Origin: Chromatiales bacterium
Lineage (GTDB): Bacteria; Pseudomonadota; Gammaproteobacteria; UBA6429
DNA length: 64,000 nucleotides
Direction: 5' to 3'
NCBI GenBank assembly: GCA_027076405.1
Contig: JALTJN010000177.1
Span: 131,284 to 195,283, forward strand
Shown: positions 20,330 to 30,320 of the stretch, piece by piece
How positions within the stretch are numbered: the stretch's first letter is position 1
How the letters are laid out: the number at the start of each line of letters is the position of its first letter
The notes under the pieces: generated by a model
Database searches by the model: none
The model's input: the letters and a program-made list of their open reading frames with translations, nothing else
Told to the model about the DNA's origin: nothing
Made by a program: the position numbers and the translations under genes

Positions 20330-20518
20330 TTATTGAGTTAATAAATAAACGACAACTGCACCGATTGTCATACTGATCAAACCCATTACACGCAAAGAGC
20401 TTTCATCAAGCTCTCTTACAGTACTCATTGTTTTTTTAAATGCTTTTGGATTAAGTGCAGGCATTAAACCTTCAATAACCAGCACCAAACCAAACGCTAT
20501 CCATAATGAATCCGGCAT
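20330..20518 (-). CDS. DUF2065 small membrane protein (YjeT-like)
   Basis: 62 residues with two membrane helices (about 4-20 and 43-60) joined by a short basic and acidic loop. E. coli YjeT occupies the same place between hflC and purA. Its function is not established; location implies a link to the HflKC membrane complex. It starts 9 bases after the hflC stop. Confidence 0.88.
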   Translation of the reverse strand: MPDSLWIAFGLVLVIEGLMPALNPKAFKKTMSTVRELDESSLRVMGLISMTIGAVVVYLLTQ

Positions 20519-20527
20519 TCGTAATAC

Positions 20528-21394
20528 TTACTTTGATTTTTTAAAGTATTTGAAAAAGTCAGAACTCGGATCAAGTACCATGATGTCATTTTGCGAATCA
20601 AATGAATTTTTATATGCCGTTAAACTGCGATAAAAAGAATAAAACTCACGGTCTTTATTATACGCTTTAGCATAAATTGCTGATGCTTTACCATCACCAT
20701 CACCACGTGTTTTTTCAGCATCACGATAAGCTTCAGCTAAAGTTACAGTACGTTGACGATCAGCATCGGCACGAATTCTTTCTGCTGCTTCTGCACCACG
20801 CGAACGGTAATCTTTTGCAACACGGGTACGCTCTGCTTCCATTCGACGATAAACCGAATTACTAATGTCTTCACTAAAGTCGATGCGTTTTACACGAACA
20901 TCTACTACAGTAATACCAAATTTTTTGACTTGCTTGTTTGCAGCACTTGTACTGGTATCCATTAGTTCTTTACGTTCACCGGAAATAACTTCCTGAATCG
21001 TACGTTTACTGAATTGCTCACGTAAACTGTCATTAACAACAGTGTATAAACGCTCAGCAGCAATACGCTCGTTACCGCCTGACATGGACTTATAATAAGT
21101 TGCGACATCATTAATGCGCCACTTTACAAAGAAATCCACATTCACATTTTTCTTTTCTTTTGTGAGGTAATTTGCTGGTCGTGCATCTAACGTCAGAATA
21201 CGTTTATCAAATTTCCTGACATTATTGATAAAAGGAAATTTAAAATGAATTCCCGGTTTAAAATCCGTTTTAACAATTTCACCTAAACGAAATTTTAATG
21301 CTAACTCGCGTTCATCAATAATAAATACTGACATTAAAGCAATTATTAAAACAACAACTGCTGCAATTAGACCTGATGTTTTTATATCAAACAT
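20528..21394 (-). CDS. hflC: FtsH modulator HflC
   Basis: An SPFH/prohibitin-domain protein forming with HflK the large membrane cage that surrounds and restrains the FtsH protease. The 288 residues have one N-terminal membrane helix (about 8-26), the SPFH domain (from ELALKFRLGEIV) and a C-terminal Arg/Glu/Ala-rich coiled coil (about 185-245). It lies two bases after hflK. Confidence 0.96.
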   Translation of the reverse strand: MFDIKTSGLIAAVVVLIIALMSVFIIDERELALKFRLGEIVKTDFKPGIHFKFPFINNVRKFDKRILTLDARPANYLTKEKKNVNVDFFVKWRINDVATYYKSMSGGNERIAAERLYTVVNDSLREQFSKRTIQEVISGERKELMDTSTSAANKQVKKFGITVVDVRVKRIDFSEDISNSVYRRMEAERTRVAKDYRSRGAEAAERIRADADRQRTVTLAEAYRDAEKTRGDGDGKASAIYAKAYNKDREFYSFYRSLTAYKNSFDSQNDIMVLDPSSDFFKYFKKSK

Positions 21395-21396
21395 GA

Positions 21397-22623
21397 TTAT
21401 CTACCTCCTCGGCCACGTAAAAGATCACGTGAACGTGATGTGCTGGTATTACCTGATGATCGAGGTAAAGACTTCTGAATGTTTTGCAAATCTTGTGAAG
21501 TGATTGAAGAACCTTGACGAGACTGTAAACGGTCTAACGGTAAGTACATAAGGTTATTACCTTTCTTTACATCAATCATGACTTTATTATTATTCGCTAA
21601 CACTGCTTCCATGGTATCCAGATATAAACGCTCACGGGTAACGGCAGGTGCTTTTTTATATTCTGTCAAAACATTTAAGAAACGCTGAGCTTCACCCGTT
21701 GCTTTGGCAATAACTTCAGAGCGATAGGCTTCTGCTTCCTGCCCCATACGTGCAGCTTTACCACGCGCTCTTGGTAAAATGTCATTTGAATACGCTTCTG
21801 CTTCATTCACTAAACGTTCTTTATCTTCACGCGCTTTAATTGCATCATTAAAAGCATGCTGAACCTGTTCAGGTGGCTGGGCATTTTGCATGTTGACATT
21901 AGTCACCACTAAACCTGTTTTGTAACTTTTGAGGATTTCCTGCATTAAATCTTTTGTACCGGTTGCAACCTGAAGACGGCCATCTTTAATAACAAAATCC
22001 ATTCCGTTCTTGCCCACAATTTCTCGCATTGCAGTTTCAGTCACCTGACGTAAAGTAGTATCTGGGTCTCGAACATTAAAAAGGTATTCTTTTGCATTGC
22101 TGACTTTATATTGAACAGCAAATTGTATATCGACAATATTTTCATCATGGGTCAACATGAGTGACTCATGTGTGGTGCCACCAATATTGATACTACGAAC
22201 ACGCTCTACATCGACAATTTCAACTGTTTCAATAAAACGCGGAAACCAGTGTGGACCCGGCTCGGTTATACGATCAAACCCACCAAAACGTAATACCACG
22301 CCTTCACGACCTTCATCGATAATATAAATACCTGACAGCGCCCAGAGTACTAATGCGATAACTGCAATAAAACCAAGCCCTTTTGAACCGTTTGCAGATG
22401 AACCACCACCGGAACGTCCACCTTTGCCACCAAAAATACTGGTCACTTTTTCATTAAGCTTTTTAAAAACTTCATCTAAATCGGGTGGCCCATCCTGATT
22501 ATTTTTGTTGCCCCATGGGTCTTTTGGTTTATTACCATTACCACCGGGCTCGTTCCATGCCATTTCATGGTTAGATAAAACAGGTTTTGCCTGATTCAGT
22601 TCTGAACTCTCTTCTTTCGACAT
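21397..22623 (-). CDS. hflK: FtsH modulator HflK
   Basis: The partner of HflC. The 408 residues begin with a Gly/Asn-rich cytosolic segment with MAWNEPGGNGNKPKDPWG, a family signature (about 21-38), one membrane helix (about 85-105), an SPFH domain (EGVVLRFGGFDRI) and a coiled coil (about 265-320). The tail ends in Ser/Arg/Gly-rich low complexity. Confidence 0.96.
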   Translation of the reverse strand: MSKEESSELNQAKPVLSNHEMAWNEPGGNGNKPKDPWGNKNNQDGPPDLDEVFKKLNEKVTSIFGGKGGRSGGGSSANGSKGLGFIAVIALVLWALSGIYIIDEGREGVVLRFGGFDRITEPGPHWFPRFIETVEIVDVERVRSINIGGTTHESLMLTHDENIVDIQFAVQYKVSNAKEYLFNVRDPDTTLRQVTETAMREIVGKNGMDFVIKDGRLQVATGTKDLMQEILKSYKTGLVVTNVNMQNAQPPEQVQHAFNDAIKAREDKERLVNEAEAYSNDILPRARGKAARMGQEAEAYRSEVIAKATGEAQRFLNVLTEYKKAPAVTRERLYLDTMEAVLANNNKVMIDVKKGNNLMYLPLDRLQSRQGSSITSQDLQNIQKSLPRSSGNTSTSRSRDLLRGRGGR

Positions 22624-22701
22624 TATTTGTCTCGTCTTTTACGTAAAATTAGGTTTATTGTATGTCACACACAAAGGATGACATTCTATTGGGGTTAAGC
22701 C

Positions 22702-24036
22702 TCAGCCGCAAGCTGGACTTTGACTATCTTGGTGATCATGGGGACGAAGCGATGGTTTATCAACGATATATTGGTCAACTGCTTCATATTTAACCAAACT
22801 TTCCCAATCTGATCGTCTCAAGCTGACATTCATCAACCAGCCTCCATTTTCCTGACTTTCATCCTTATTAACCGAGCCTGATTCAAATAAACGGGCGTGT
22901 AATTTTCCAGCCTGAGCCGGCAAGGAAAGTATCTGGTGGACCATGTCAGTATTGACCCGTTCAGCCATAGCCTGACTCAGTAAATCAAGACCATCGCCAG
23001 TAAGAGCCGAAATCCAGACCCGTATCGGAGTACCGGCTTCATCACGATCGATACGAGCAGACATGCCCTCTAATAAATCAATTTTATTAAAAACCAGCAA
23101 TTGCGGTCTGTCTTCAGCACCAATTTCGTCAAGAACCAGATTGACCTGATCCATATTATCATTGCGCTCTTCACTGGAGGCATCGACCACATGCAGTAAT
23201 AAGTCCGCATCTTGTGTTTCTTTTAAGGTAGAACGGAATGCCGCAACTAAATCATGAGGCAACTGACGAATGAAACCAACGGTATCAGCCAGTACCACAG
23301 GAAAACCCGCAGGCAGTTTTATTTTACGCAAAGTCGGATCAAGTGTTGCAAATAGCTTATCCGCGGCATAAACATCAGCATTCGTCAGATTATTAAAAAG
23401 AGTCGATTTACCGGCATTGGTATATCCCACTAAAGAAATAGTTGGAACGTCAGCTTTTTTACGAGCTCGTCGTCCCTGCTCTCGCTGCCGTTGAACCTTT
23501 TCCAACCGTGATTTTAGTGTGCGAATTCGATGACCAATCAAACGTCTGTCTGTTTCGAGCTGGGTTTCACCCGGGCCACGCAGGCCGATACCGCCTTTTT
23601 GGCGCTCAAGATGTGTCCAGCCACGAACAAGTCGAGTGGATAAATGACGTAATTGCGCCAGTTCCACCTGAAGCTGACCTTCATGGCTACGTGCTCGTTG
23701 CGCAAAAATATCCAAAATAAGACCGGTCCGATCAAGTACCTGACATTCGAGTAGTGCTTCGAGGTTACGCTCCTGAACAGGAGAGAGTTCATGATTAAAA
23801 AGAACCACATCAGCATCTTCCGCTAACACCCTCTCTCGTATTTCTTCGGCTTTACCTGTACCAACAAAATAGCGGGGATGAGGCACAGAACGTGAACCGG
23901 TCACTACCGCAACAGGTTCTGCACCAGAAGAGACCACGAGTTCTTTAAATTCTTCGAGAGATTCATCATCAAAACCGGTATGTAAATTGAGGTGAACCAA
24001 TACCGCGTGTTCACCCCCTTGAGGACGTTCAAACAA
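22702..24036 (-). CDS. hflX: ribosome-associated GTPase HflX
   Basis: HflX splits stalled 70S ribosomes and is a heat-stress ribosome rescue factor. The 444 residues have the N-terminal HflX domain (FERPQGGEHAVLVHLNLHTG) and the G domain with GYTNAGKSTLFN (G1), DTVGFIRQLPHDLV (G3) and NKIDLL (G4). The start is TTG at 24036: it aligns with the E. coli N-terminus MFDRYDAGEQAVL, is preceded by GAGGA at 8 bases, and an in-frame TGA lies just upstream. Rare-start initiation may keep its level low. Confidence 0.96.
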   Translation of the reverse strand: MFERPQGGEHAVLVHLNLHTGFDDESLEEFKELVVSSGAEPVAVVTGSRSVPHPRYFVGTGKAEEIRERVLAEDADVVLFNHELSPVQERNLEALLECQVLDRTGLILDIFAQRARSHEGQLQVELAQLRHLSTRLVRGWTHLERQKGGIGLRGPGETQLETDRRLIGHRIRTLKSRLEKVQRQREQGRRARKKADVPTISLVGYTNAGKSTLFNNLTNADVYAADKLFATLDPTLRKIKLPAGFPVVLADTVGFIRQLPHDLVAAFRSTLKETQDADLLLHVVDASSEERNDNMDQVNLVLDEIGAEDRPQLLVFNKIDLLEGMSARIDRDEAGTPIRVWISALTGDGLDLLSQAMAERVNTDMVHQILSLPAQAGKLHARLFESGSVNKDESQENGGWLMNVSLRRSDWESLVKYEAVDQYIVDKPSLRPHDHQDSQSPACG

Positions 24037-24074
24037 TCAAAAAATCCTCAAAGGAGAAAAGCAAACTATAAGAA

Positions 24075-24341
24075 TTAAACATTACCACCGTGACTATCCG
24101 TAGTGCTTTTGCCTTCATCAGCAGTAATTGGCATTTTAATATTTCGGGCAGGCACGACAGTTGAAATAGCGTGTTTATATACCATCTGACTAACGGTATT
24201 TCGAAGTAAAACAACAAATTGATCAAAGGATTCAATCTGTCCCTGAAGCTTAATACCATTAATTAAAAATATCGATACGGGGATACGCTCTTTACGCAAG
24301 GCATTAAGAAATGGATCTTGCAGAGATTGACCTCTACTCAT
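24075..24341 (-). CDS. hfq: RNA chaperone Hfq
   Basis: A hexameric Sm-like protein that pairs small RNAs with mRNAs. The 88 residues comprise Sm1 and Sm2 ([20 protein letters not shown], then [20 protein letters not shown], ending VYKHAISTV) and a short C-terminal tail. The start is the ATG of MSRGQSLQ, with GGAG 9 bases upstream; a TTG 15 bases upstream is in frame but not supported. It follows miaA by 153 bases, which probably hold an extra hfq promoter. Confidence 0.98.
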   Translation of the reverse strand: MSRGQSLQDPFLNALRKERIPVSIFLINGIKLQGQIESFDQFVVLLRNTVSQMVYKHAISTVVPARNIKMPITADEGKSTTDSHGGNV

Positions 24342-24494
24342 AATTATTATCTCCAACTATTTGTTTTTATTATAGATAGGTGAAAACAAACATTCTCACA
24401 CTACCAACGAAACACACATCGCACCCTCGTTGAGCAAAAAGTCGTCTAACGATCGCTAACTAAAAATGGTTCTTTAATATATTTCTACCTATAG

Positions 24495-25445
24495 CTACTT
24501 ATTTAGGTACGTTTGAACCGTTTTCAAGACACTTTCCTGAATATGTTGCTTAGAATATCGGCTTAAATCGTAAATAGTTAAGCCTTTTTCTGATCGCAAC
24601 CAGGTCAACTGTCTTTTTGCCAGCTGGCGAGTGGCAATAACACCTCTTTCTTGCATTTCAGTATAGTCTATTCTGTCATAAAGATAGTCCCACACCTGTC
24701 GATAACCTACTGCCCTGATTGCAGGTAAATCCTCATGCAAATCCCCTCTGGATTGCAGGGTTTTTACTTCTTCGATTAATCCATGCTGCAGCATCTGAAT
24801 AAAACGTTTTTCAATACGTTGATGTAATACAGCACGATCAGAAGGAATCAGTGCCAGTTTGAGTACCTCATAAGGTAAAGGTTCCGCTTTTTGATCTTTT
24901 TGTAGCTGGCTCATTGGCTTGCCCGTCATTTCATACACTTCAAGAGCACGTGAGATACGCTGAGGATCATTCGGATGAATACGGTTTGCCGCCTCAGCAT
25001 CTACTTCAGCTAACCAGTCGTGCATTTTAGCCCAACCAATTTCTTTTGCCCTGAGCTCGAGTCTTTTACGGGTAAGCTCATCAGACTCGGGCAATTTAGA
25101 TAAACCTTCCAGCAAAGCACGAAAATAAAGCATAGTGCCGCCGACTAATAAAGGAATGCGACCGGCAGCAGTAATCTTCTCCATTTCATACAGTGCATCT
25201 TTTCGAAATCGGGCTGCAGAATATGCTTCGGCCGGATCAACCACATCAAGCAAACGGTGCGGAGCTTTCGCAAGTTCTTCTGCACTCGGTTTTGCCGAAC
25301 CAATATCCAAACCTCGATAAACCAAAGCAGAATCAACACTGATAATATCAACCGGAAAGTGTTCCGCCAGAAAAATAGCCAGATCCGTTTTACCCGAGGC
25401 AGTCGGCCCCATTAATGTGATTGCTTTTGGTAATGATAATGTCAT
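24495..25445 (-). CDS. miaA: tRNA dimethylallyltransferase
   Basis: Transfers dimethylallyl to N6 of A37 in tRNAs that read codons starting with U. The 316 residues include the P-loop [11 protein letters not shown] (about 13-23), [16 protein letters not shown] for the tRNA/DMAPP site, and [13 protein letters not shown]. It starts 4 bases after mutL, in the conserved mutL-miaA-hfq order. Confidence 0.97.
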   Translation of the reverse strand: MTLSLPKAITLMGPTASGKTDLAIFLAEHFPVDIISVDSALVYRGLDIGSAKPSAEELAKAPHRLLDVVDPAEAYSAARFRKDALYEMEKITAAGRIPLLVGGTMLYFRALLEGLSKLPESDELTRKRLELRAKEIGWAKMHDWLAEVDAEAANRIHPNDPQRISRALEVYEMTGKPMSQLQKDQKAEPLPYEVLKLALIPSDRAVLHQRIEKRFIQMLQHGLIEEVKTLQSRGDLHEDLPAIRAVGYRQVWDYLYDRIDYTEMQERGVIATRQLAKRQLTWLRSEKGLTIYDLSRYSKQHIQESVLKTVQTYLNK

Positions 25446-25449
25446 TTTA

Positions 25450-27159
25450 TTATGATGTTTTGAAAAAAGCCGCTAATTCTTTGTCGGTAATTTGATGAGA
25501 AAAATCCTCAGCAAAACCATATTCTTCCAGTTCACGTAGCAAATTATTCCACTCTGCGGGATAATGACTAAAGTCATCATTAACAATAATTTCAGCCAAT
25601 GCCTCTGCACTGCCTTTATGATTGATGACAAGAAGACGAATAAATTGTTTAAGCGTTTCTTTAATATCCTGAACATTCAACATTGCCGGCACTTGTCGAA
25701 TCATAATATCGTTTTCACCTAATACAGCAAAATCGAAGCCCATTTGTTGCAGCTCATGATGATTTTCATCAACCCATGTTTGTGCATTAATTTTGTGACT
25801 TGCGATATTCAAGCTAAGACTAAAAGGAATCAGTACCGGTTTTGAAATCAACTTTTTCTCTTCTGACAAGACATTTTGAATTTGCTGTTTAGTTAACACA
25901 TATCGAGCTGACTGTAATTGAATAACTAACAAGCCATTTGTATTTTGTGCCAACAGGTAATTATTTTTTAACTTTGTAATCGCTACACCTAGCGGTTTAT
26001 TTAAGTCTTTATCACTAACTAAATTTTGGTTAGGAGATACTGAATAAGCTGTTGCTGACTCAGAAACTGAATTCATATTATTAGAGTTAAAAGGAGAATA
26101 TGACTGTCCGTTAAAATGATTCGCTTCTCGTTTAAAACCATCGACTGCGCCAGCACCAGATTGCTGAGTTAATGCTTCGCGCAAACTGTAAAATAAAAAA
26201 TCATGAATCAGACGTCCCTGCCGAAATCGAACTTCATGTTTTGTCGGGTGCACATTGACATCCACTTGTTCAGCATCCATTTCAAGCTGTAAAACATAAA
26301 CAGGAAAACGTCCGGGATAAAGCGTATCCTGAAACGCTTGCCTCACGGCATGCGTAATCACTTTGTCTCGAATCATACGACCATTAACGAAGAAATATTG
26401 CATATCGGACTGGCTACGCGAGTAGTCTGCATTTGCAATCCAACCTGATAATTTTAGTCCTGCATTTTCATACTCAAGTTGAATAGCCGACTGTATAAAT
26501 TCTTTACCAATGATACGACTCAAGCGTTGTAATTTATTTTCATATGAAGTGGCAACAGGTAAAGTAAAAATCTGACGCTGATTATGTTTAAAATTAAAAG
26601 CAACATCAAAGCGTGCTAATGCTAATCGTTTTACCACATCTTCAACATGCTTGTATTCGGTACGTTCTGCTTTTAAAAATTTTCGCCTTGCCGGTGTATT
26701 ATAAAAAAGGTGATTGACTTCGACTGTTGAGCCTTTTGGATGTGAAGCAGGTGTTAAATCAAACCGACCTTCTTTCGCCTTGATGCTCCATGCCATATCC
26801 TGATAGTGTGACGTTAATGTAAGTTCACTTACAGATGCAATACTGGCAAGAGCTTCACCACGAAACCCCATACTCACGACATGAATTAAATCATCCAAAG
26901 AATGAATTTTACTTGTGGCATGAGGAGTTAATGCCAAAGCAAGCTCATCTTGTGGAATTCCGTGACCATTATCACGAATACGAATAAGTTGTGTGCCACC
27001 CGCCTGAATATCAATATCAATTTGTGTTGCAGCGGCATCCAGACTATTTTCTAGCAACTCTTTAATTACTGAAGCCGGGCGCTCAACTACCTCGCCTGCG
27101 GCTATTTGATTAGCTAACTGCGTAGGAAGTTGATGGATAGATGATCTGGATAAAGGCAT
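25450..27159 (-). CDS. mutL: DNA mismatch repair protein MutL
   Basis: The GHKL ATPase that couples MutS to downstream repair. The 569 residues contain the N-terminal ATPase motifs [24 protein letters not shown] and [11 protein letters not shown], followed by the transducer domain and a C-terminal dimerisation domain. The metal-binding DQHAxxE endonuclease motif is absent from the C-terminal half, as in E. coli MutL, which suggests a MutH-type strand-nicking partner rather than an intrinsic nuclease. Confidence 0.97.
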   Translation of the reverse strand: MPLSRSSIHQLPTQLANQIAAGEVVERPASVIKELLENSLDAAATQIDIDIQAGGTQLIRIRDNGHGIPQDELALALTPHATSKIHSLDDLIHVVSMGFRGEALASIASVSELTLTSHYQDMAWSIKAKEGRFDLTPASHPKGSTVEVNHLFYNTPARRKFLKAERTEYKHVEDVVKRLALARFDVAFNFKHNQRQIFTLPVATSYENKLQRLSRIIGKEFIQSAIQLEYENAGLKLSGWIANADYSRSQSDMQYFFVNGRMIRDKVITHAVRQAFQDTLYPGRFPVYVLQLEMDAEQVDVNVHPTKHEVRFRQGRLIHDFLFYSLREALTQQSGAGAVDGFKREANHFNGQSYSPFNSNNMNSVSESATAYSVSPNQNLVSDKDLNKPLGVAITKLKNNYLLAQNTNGLLVIQLQSARYVLTKQQIQNVLSEEKKLISKPVLIPFSLSLNIASHKINAQTWVDENHHELQQMGFDFAVLGENDIMIRQVPAMLNVQDIKETLKQFIRLLVINHKGSAEALAEIIVNDDFSHYPAEWNNLLRELEEYGFAEDFSHQITDKELAAFFKTS

Positions 27160-27161
27160 TA

Positions 27162-27190
27162 AGAGATATTAACGCAAAAAACACTTTCAC
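27162..27190. repeat. heptad-like intergenic repeat (family B, copy 2)
   Basis: AGAGATATTAACGCA starts immediately after the mutL start on the upstream side and repeats the core of the 2582-2640 element. Degenerate units (AACGCAA, CACCACAGAG) follow. Confidence 0.45.
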
Positions 27191-27323
27191 CACAGAGCTC
27201 ATCGAATGAGACAGGGAAAATATTATAGATAAGAACGATTGATATCAGAGAAACAGGGAAAACACACTTTTGAATGAGCATTAAATAAGCAATAGAATTT
27301 TTGTACTTAAACCATGATGAATT

Positions 27324-28661
27324 CTAAATAGCAGGAATCTTTAGTGTTTTACCGATACGTAAATTATCACTATGTAAATTATTGACACTACGAATTGTTG
27401 CCATACTGATTTGATATTGTTTCGCAATACCACTCAACGTTTCACCTCTGGCTATACGATGCTTCCGATCACGAACAGCTAACAATGTTCCAGGAACAGG
27501 ATTTGAGCGAAAATAAGAACGTGTGCCTTTAAAAATTGCTCTGGCTAAAGCACGCTGGTGTTTACGACTGCGTAATTTTCGCTCTTCACTTCTGTTTGAA
27601 ATAAAAGCAGTTTCAACCAATATTGCGGGACGCCCTGCTTTTAGTACTCGAAAGCCCGCTTGTTCTACCGTTTTTTTATGTAAGTGGTTAACGCTTTTCA
27701 AACCGGATAAAACCTTACTCGCAATTTGATGACTATCTTCTAAGGTTGAGTTTTTAACCATGTCAGCTAAAACCATATTCAGCAAATTATCATTGCTGCC
27801 ACTGACGCCACCATTTAAATCTGCATTATTTTCACTATCTGCTAAAAAGCTGGCTAAATCAGAACTGGCACCACGTTCAGATAAAATAAATACCGAGGTA
27901 CCCCGTGCTTTACCATTTTTAAATGCATCTGCATGAATTGAGATAAAGAGATCCGCTCTAGCAAGTTGTGCTTTTTTAACCCGCTGCTTGAGACCGATAT
28001 AATAGTCACCGGTGCGTATCATCAGAGGCTTCATACCACGTTCACGCTTAACCAGCTTTTCGAGCTCTTTGGCAATTTTTAGCACAACATCTTTTTCACG
28101 GGTACCACGTTGTCCAATTGCCCCCGGATCTTCTCCTCCGTGACCTGCATCAATAGCAATAACTAAATCACGCGCTTTCTTTTTTGACTGATAAACAGGT
28201 CTTTTAACAACGACCTTTTTTGTTTTTTCTGCATCAAATAAATCCACTACTAAACGGTTACCGTAAGCACCATGAGGTTTTAATACAAAACTTTTAGGTT
28301 TAACTGCATTTTTTAAATCCAAGACCACACGTAAACCGTTTTTCCCCCGCTTGGCATAGCGAAGACCTTTTATGCGTGACTCATTATATGCGACAGAGGG
28401 TAACGCCCCACTCACTCTGGTATTTTTAAGATCAATAACAATGCGATTAGGATTACGTAAAGTAAATAAACTGTGCTCAGCGGGTGCGCTAAGATCGAAA
28501 ACAAGACGGGTATTATCCGGAGCCGGCCACATGCGTAAACCACGCACTTCTGCCGCAGACAACATATTTGGTAATAAGACCATTACCAAACATAAGAATG
28601 TTACAAATCGAGATCGTATTTTTGATAGCAAAATAAACACTTGGATCCCCCCTCTACCCAT
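27324..28661 (-). CDS. periplasmic N-acetylmuramoyl-L-alanine amidase (AmiB/AmiC type) with LysM
   Basis: Cleaves the amide bond between MurNAc and the stem peptide during daughter-cell separation. Order: signal peptide with hydrophobic core near 18-34 and AAE cleavage region, an AMIN septal-targeting domain (about 36-135), Amidase_3 (IDAGHGGEDPGAIG, REKDVVLKIA, SIHADAF supplying zinc ligands), and a C-terminal LysM (GETLSGIAKQYQISMATIRS). The start is uncertain: ATG at 28661, or GTG at 28640 with AGGGGGG 6 bases before it; both leave the signal peptide intact. The LysM-tailed form next to mutL resembles AmiB. Confidence 0.93.
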   Translation of the reverse strand: MGRGGIQVFILLSKIRSRFVTFLCLVMVLLPNMLSAAEVRGLRMWPAPDNTRLVFDLSAPAEHSLFTLRNPNRIVIDLKNTRVSGALPSVAYNESRIKGLRYAKRGKNGLRVVLDLKNAVKPKSFVLKPHGAYGNRLVVDLFDAEKTKKVVVKRPVYQSKKKARDLVIAIDAGHGGEDPGAIGQRGTREKDVVLKIAKELEKLVKRERGMKPLMIRTGDYYIGLKQRVKKAQLARADLFISIHADAFKNGKARGTSVFILSERGASSDLASFLADSENNADLNGGVSGSNDNLLNMVLADMVKNSTLEDSHQIASKVLSGLKSVNHLHKKTVEQAGFRVLKAGRPAILVETAFISNRSEERKLRSRKHQRALARAIFKGTRSYFRSNPVPGTLLAVRDRKHRIARGETLSGIAKQYQISMATIRSVNNLHSDNLRIGKTLKIPAI

Positions 28662-28774
28662 GGTTATGACTAATAATGGATAAAAAATGAGTCAGAATCA
28701 AGTTTTTTCTATATATTTTATATAGATAGAGTGCTTATCTCGACTGAATCGAGAAAAAAGGCAAAATCAAACGA

Positions 28775-29781
28775 CTAATTTAGTCCAAGTACCTCTTTCC
28801 AACGACTCACAACATTAGAAAGCTGAGTTTTCTCTAAACAAGACACTTCCGGTCAGCCATTTTTTTGCCAATCCAGCATTTTATTCACAACCGCTTTAGA
28901 ATTTTTACCATTAACAAGCTGTTCAGTATTACCAATCACCTCTGTTGCCGCCCCAAAGGGGTGTCCCAGAATAGGAGTACCAACACAATTTGCTTCAACA
29001 TAAACAAGTCCAAATGTTTCTGCATGAACAGGTTGCGGATAAAACACACAAAATGAGCTTCTTAAATGCGCAATAATCTCACTTTTAGCAAGTCGCCCTA
29101 AAACAGTCACCGAATCAGAAGGCAGCAACTGTTTATTAAGATCATAATTTTCTAACTGCTCGGCAGTCGCACCTGCAATATACAAATGATAGTCTGGTGC
29201 CTGTTTTAGCAATTCTGCAAAATGCTTTATCACTTCTTTTAGTCCCTTGTTAGGAGTACTAAAAAAGAAAAGTTTATTCCTGTCATACGGCTCATCTGTT
29301 TTTGTATAGTCACTATCAATCACATTATAAATATAAGTTACAGGTACGCGTTTAAACTGAAAAGTCAGCAAACGAAAAAACAAGAGAGTGCGCCATTAAA
29401 AATTTTATCAATGTGATCACAATGAGATTGAGAAACACAAATCACCTGTGCTTTAGCTTTTAACACCCGGTGTCGCCGACTAAGAATGCCATGGTTTTGA
29501 AAGTTATACGCCCAAACAAACATTTTTGGCTTTGGGTAGACCAATCCATAATCTTTAAGTAAACGGTACTTACTTCTTATAATAACAATATCGGGGACAA
29601 ATTCTTTTTGTGTCAAACTGTCAGGATGATGTATATAGGTAATGCCTTCTTCGGTATAACGCTCAATGCGATTAAGTTGTGAAATATACACATTATGTTC
29701 ACGCGCTAATTCTCGTGCGACTCTTAAATATAGTGGATTCAGTTCCCCCTAAAAAATGGGATTCCATATAATTAAAGTCAT
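28775..29781 (-). pseudogene. broken family-4 glycosyltransferase
   Basis: Three lesions split one gene. Restoring frame gives a protein opening MTLIIWNPIF, with the C-terminal half showing GT-B donor-site features (LGRLAKSEIIAHLRSSFCVF, HAETFGLVYVEANCVGTP, HPFGAATEVIG). Lesions: TAG at 29749-29751 (a Trp codon would fit), loss of one T on the coding strand in a run at 29375-29380, and TGA at 28853-28855 (CGA would fit). The reading frame then continues to TAG at 28775-28777. The ATG at 29781 still has GGAG at good spacing. It interrupts the normally adjacent tsaE and amidase genes, suggesting later acquisition and then loss. Confidence 0.85.
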
Positions 29782-29805
29782 AATTCTCCGGTGATTTATA
29801 ATCGA

Positions 29806-30309
29806 CTATAAGGATGTTGATTTATTTTCCATCTTTTTATTTATTTTATCGCATACCGCCTTGCCTTTATCCGAGCAGGCAACAAGTTCAATATTTCTCC
29901 CTTCATCATGATATGCAAGTGTGATTTTTAAATCCGGTTCAGTAAGCCAGCCTTCACCACGCTGAGGCCATTCGACCAGACAAACAGTGTCTTTAGCAAA
30001 ATAATCACGACCACCCAAATATTCCAGCTCTTCTGGATCACCTAGTCGATAAAGGTCAAAATGATAAAGCTGATGAAGCTTATTGGGATTGTGTATTGAG
30101 GCACTAAGATCATAACCTTCGACTAAGGTATAGGTTGGACTTTTAACTTTTGTCCCGGGTAAAAATGACTGTATTAATCCACGAACCAATGTAGTTTTTC
30201 CCGCACCTAAATCTCCGTAAAGAAAAACATTAAAGCCTGCCGGACATAAATTTGCCAGTGAGTTAGCCAACCCAATCGTGGCCTCTTCATCCGCAAGAAA
30301 AACTGACAT
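29806..30309 (-). CDS. tsaE: tRNA threonylcarbamoyladenosine biosynthesis ATPase TsaE
   Basis: The ATPase of the TsaBDE complex that makes t6A37 in ANN-decoding tRNAs. The 167 residues have Walker A YGDLGAGKTTLVRGL (about 31-45), SPTYTLVEGY, and HFDLYRLGDPEELEYLG. It lies 11 bases after nnr, so they are cotranscribed. Confidence 0.96.
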   Translation of the reverse strand: MSVFLADEEATIGLANSLANLCPAGFNVFLYGDLGAGKTTLVRGLIQSFLPGTKVKSPTYTLVEGYDLSASIHNPNKLHQLYHFDLYRLGDPEELEYLGGRDYFAKDTVCLVEWPQRGEGWLTEPDLKITLAYHDEGRNIELVACSDKGKAVCDKINKKMENKSTSL

Positions 30310-30320
30310 AATAATAAAAA

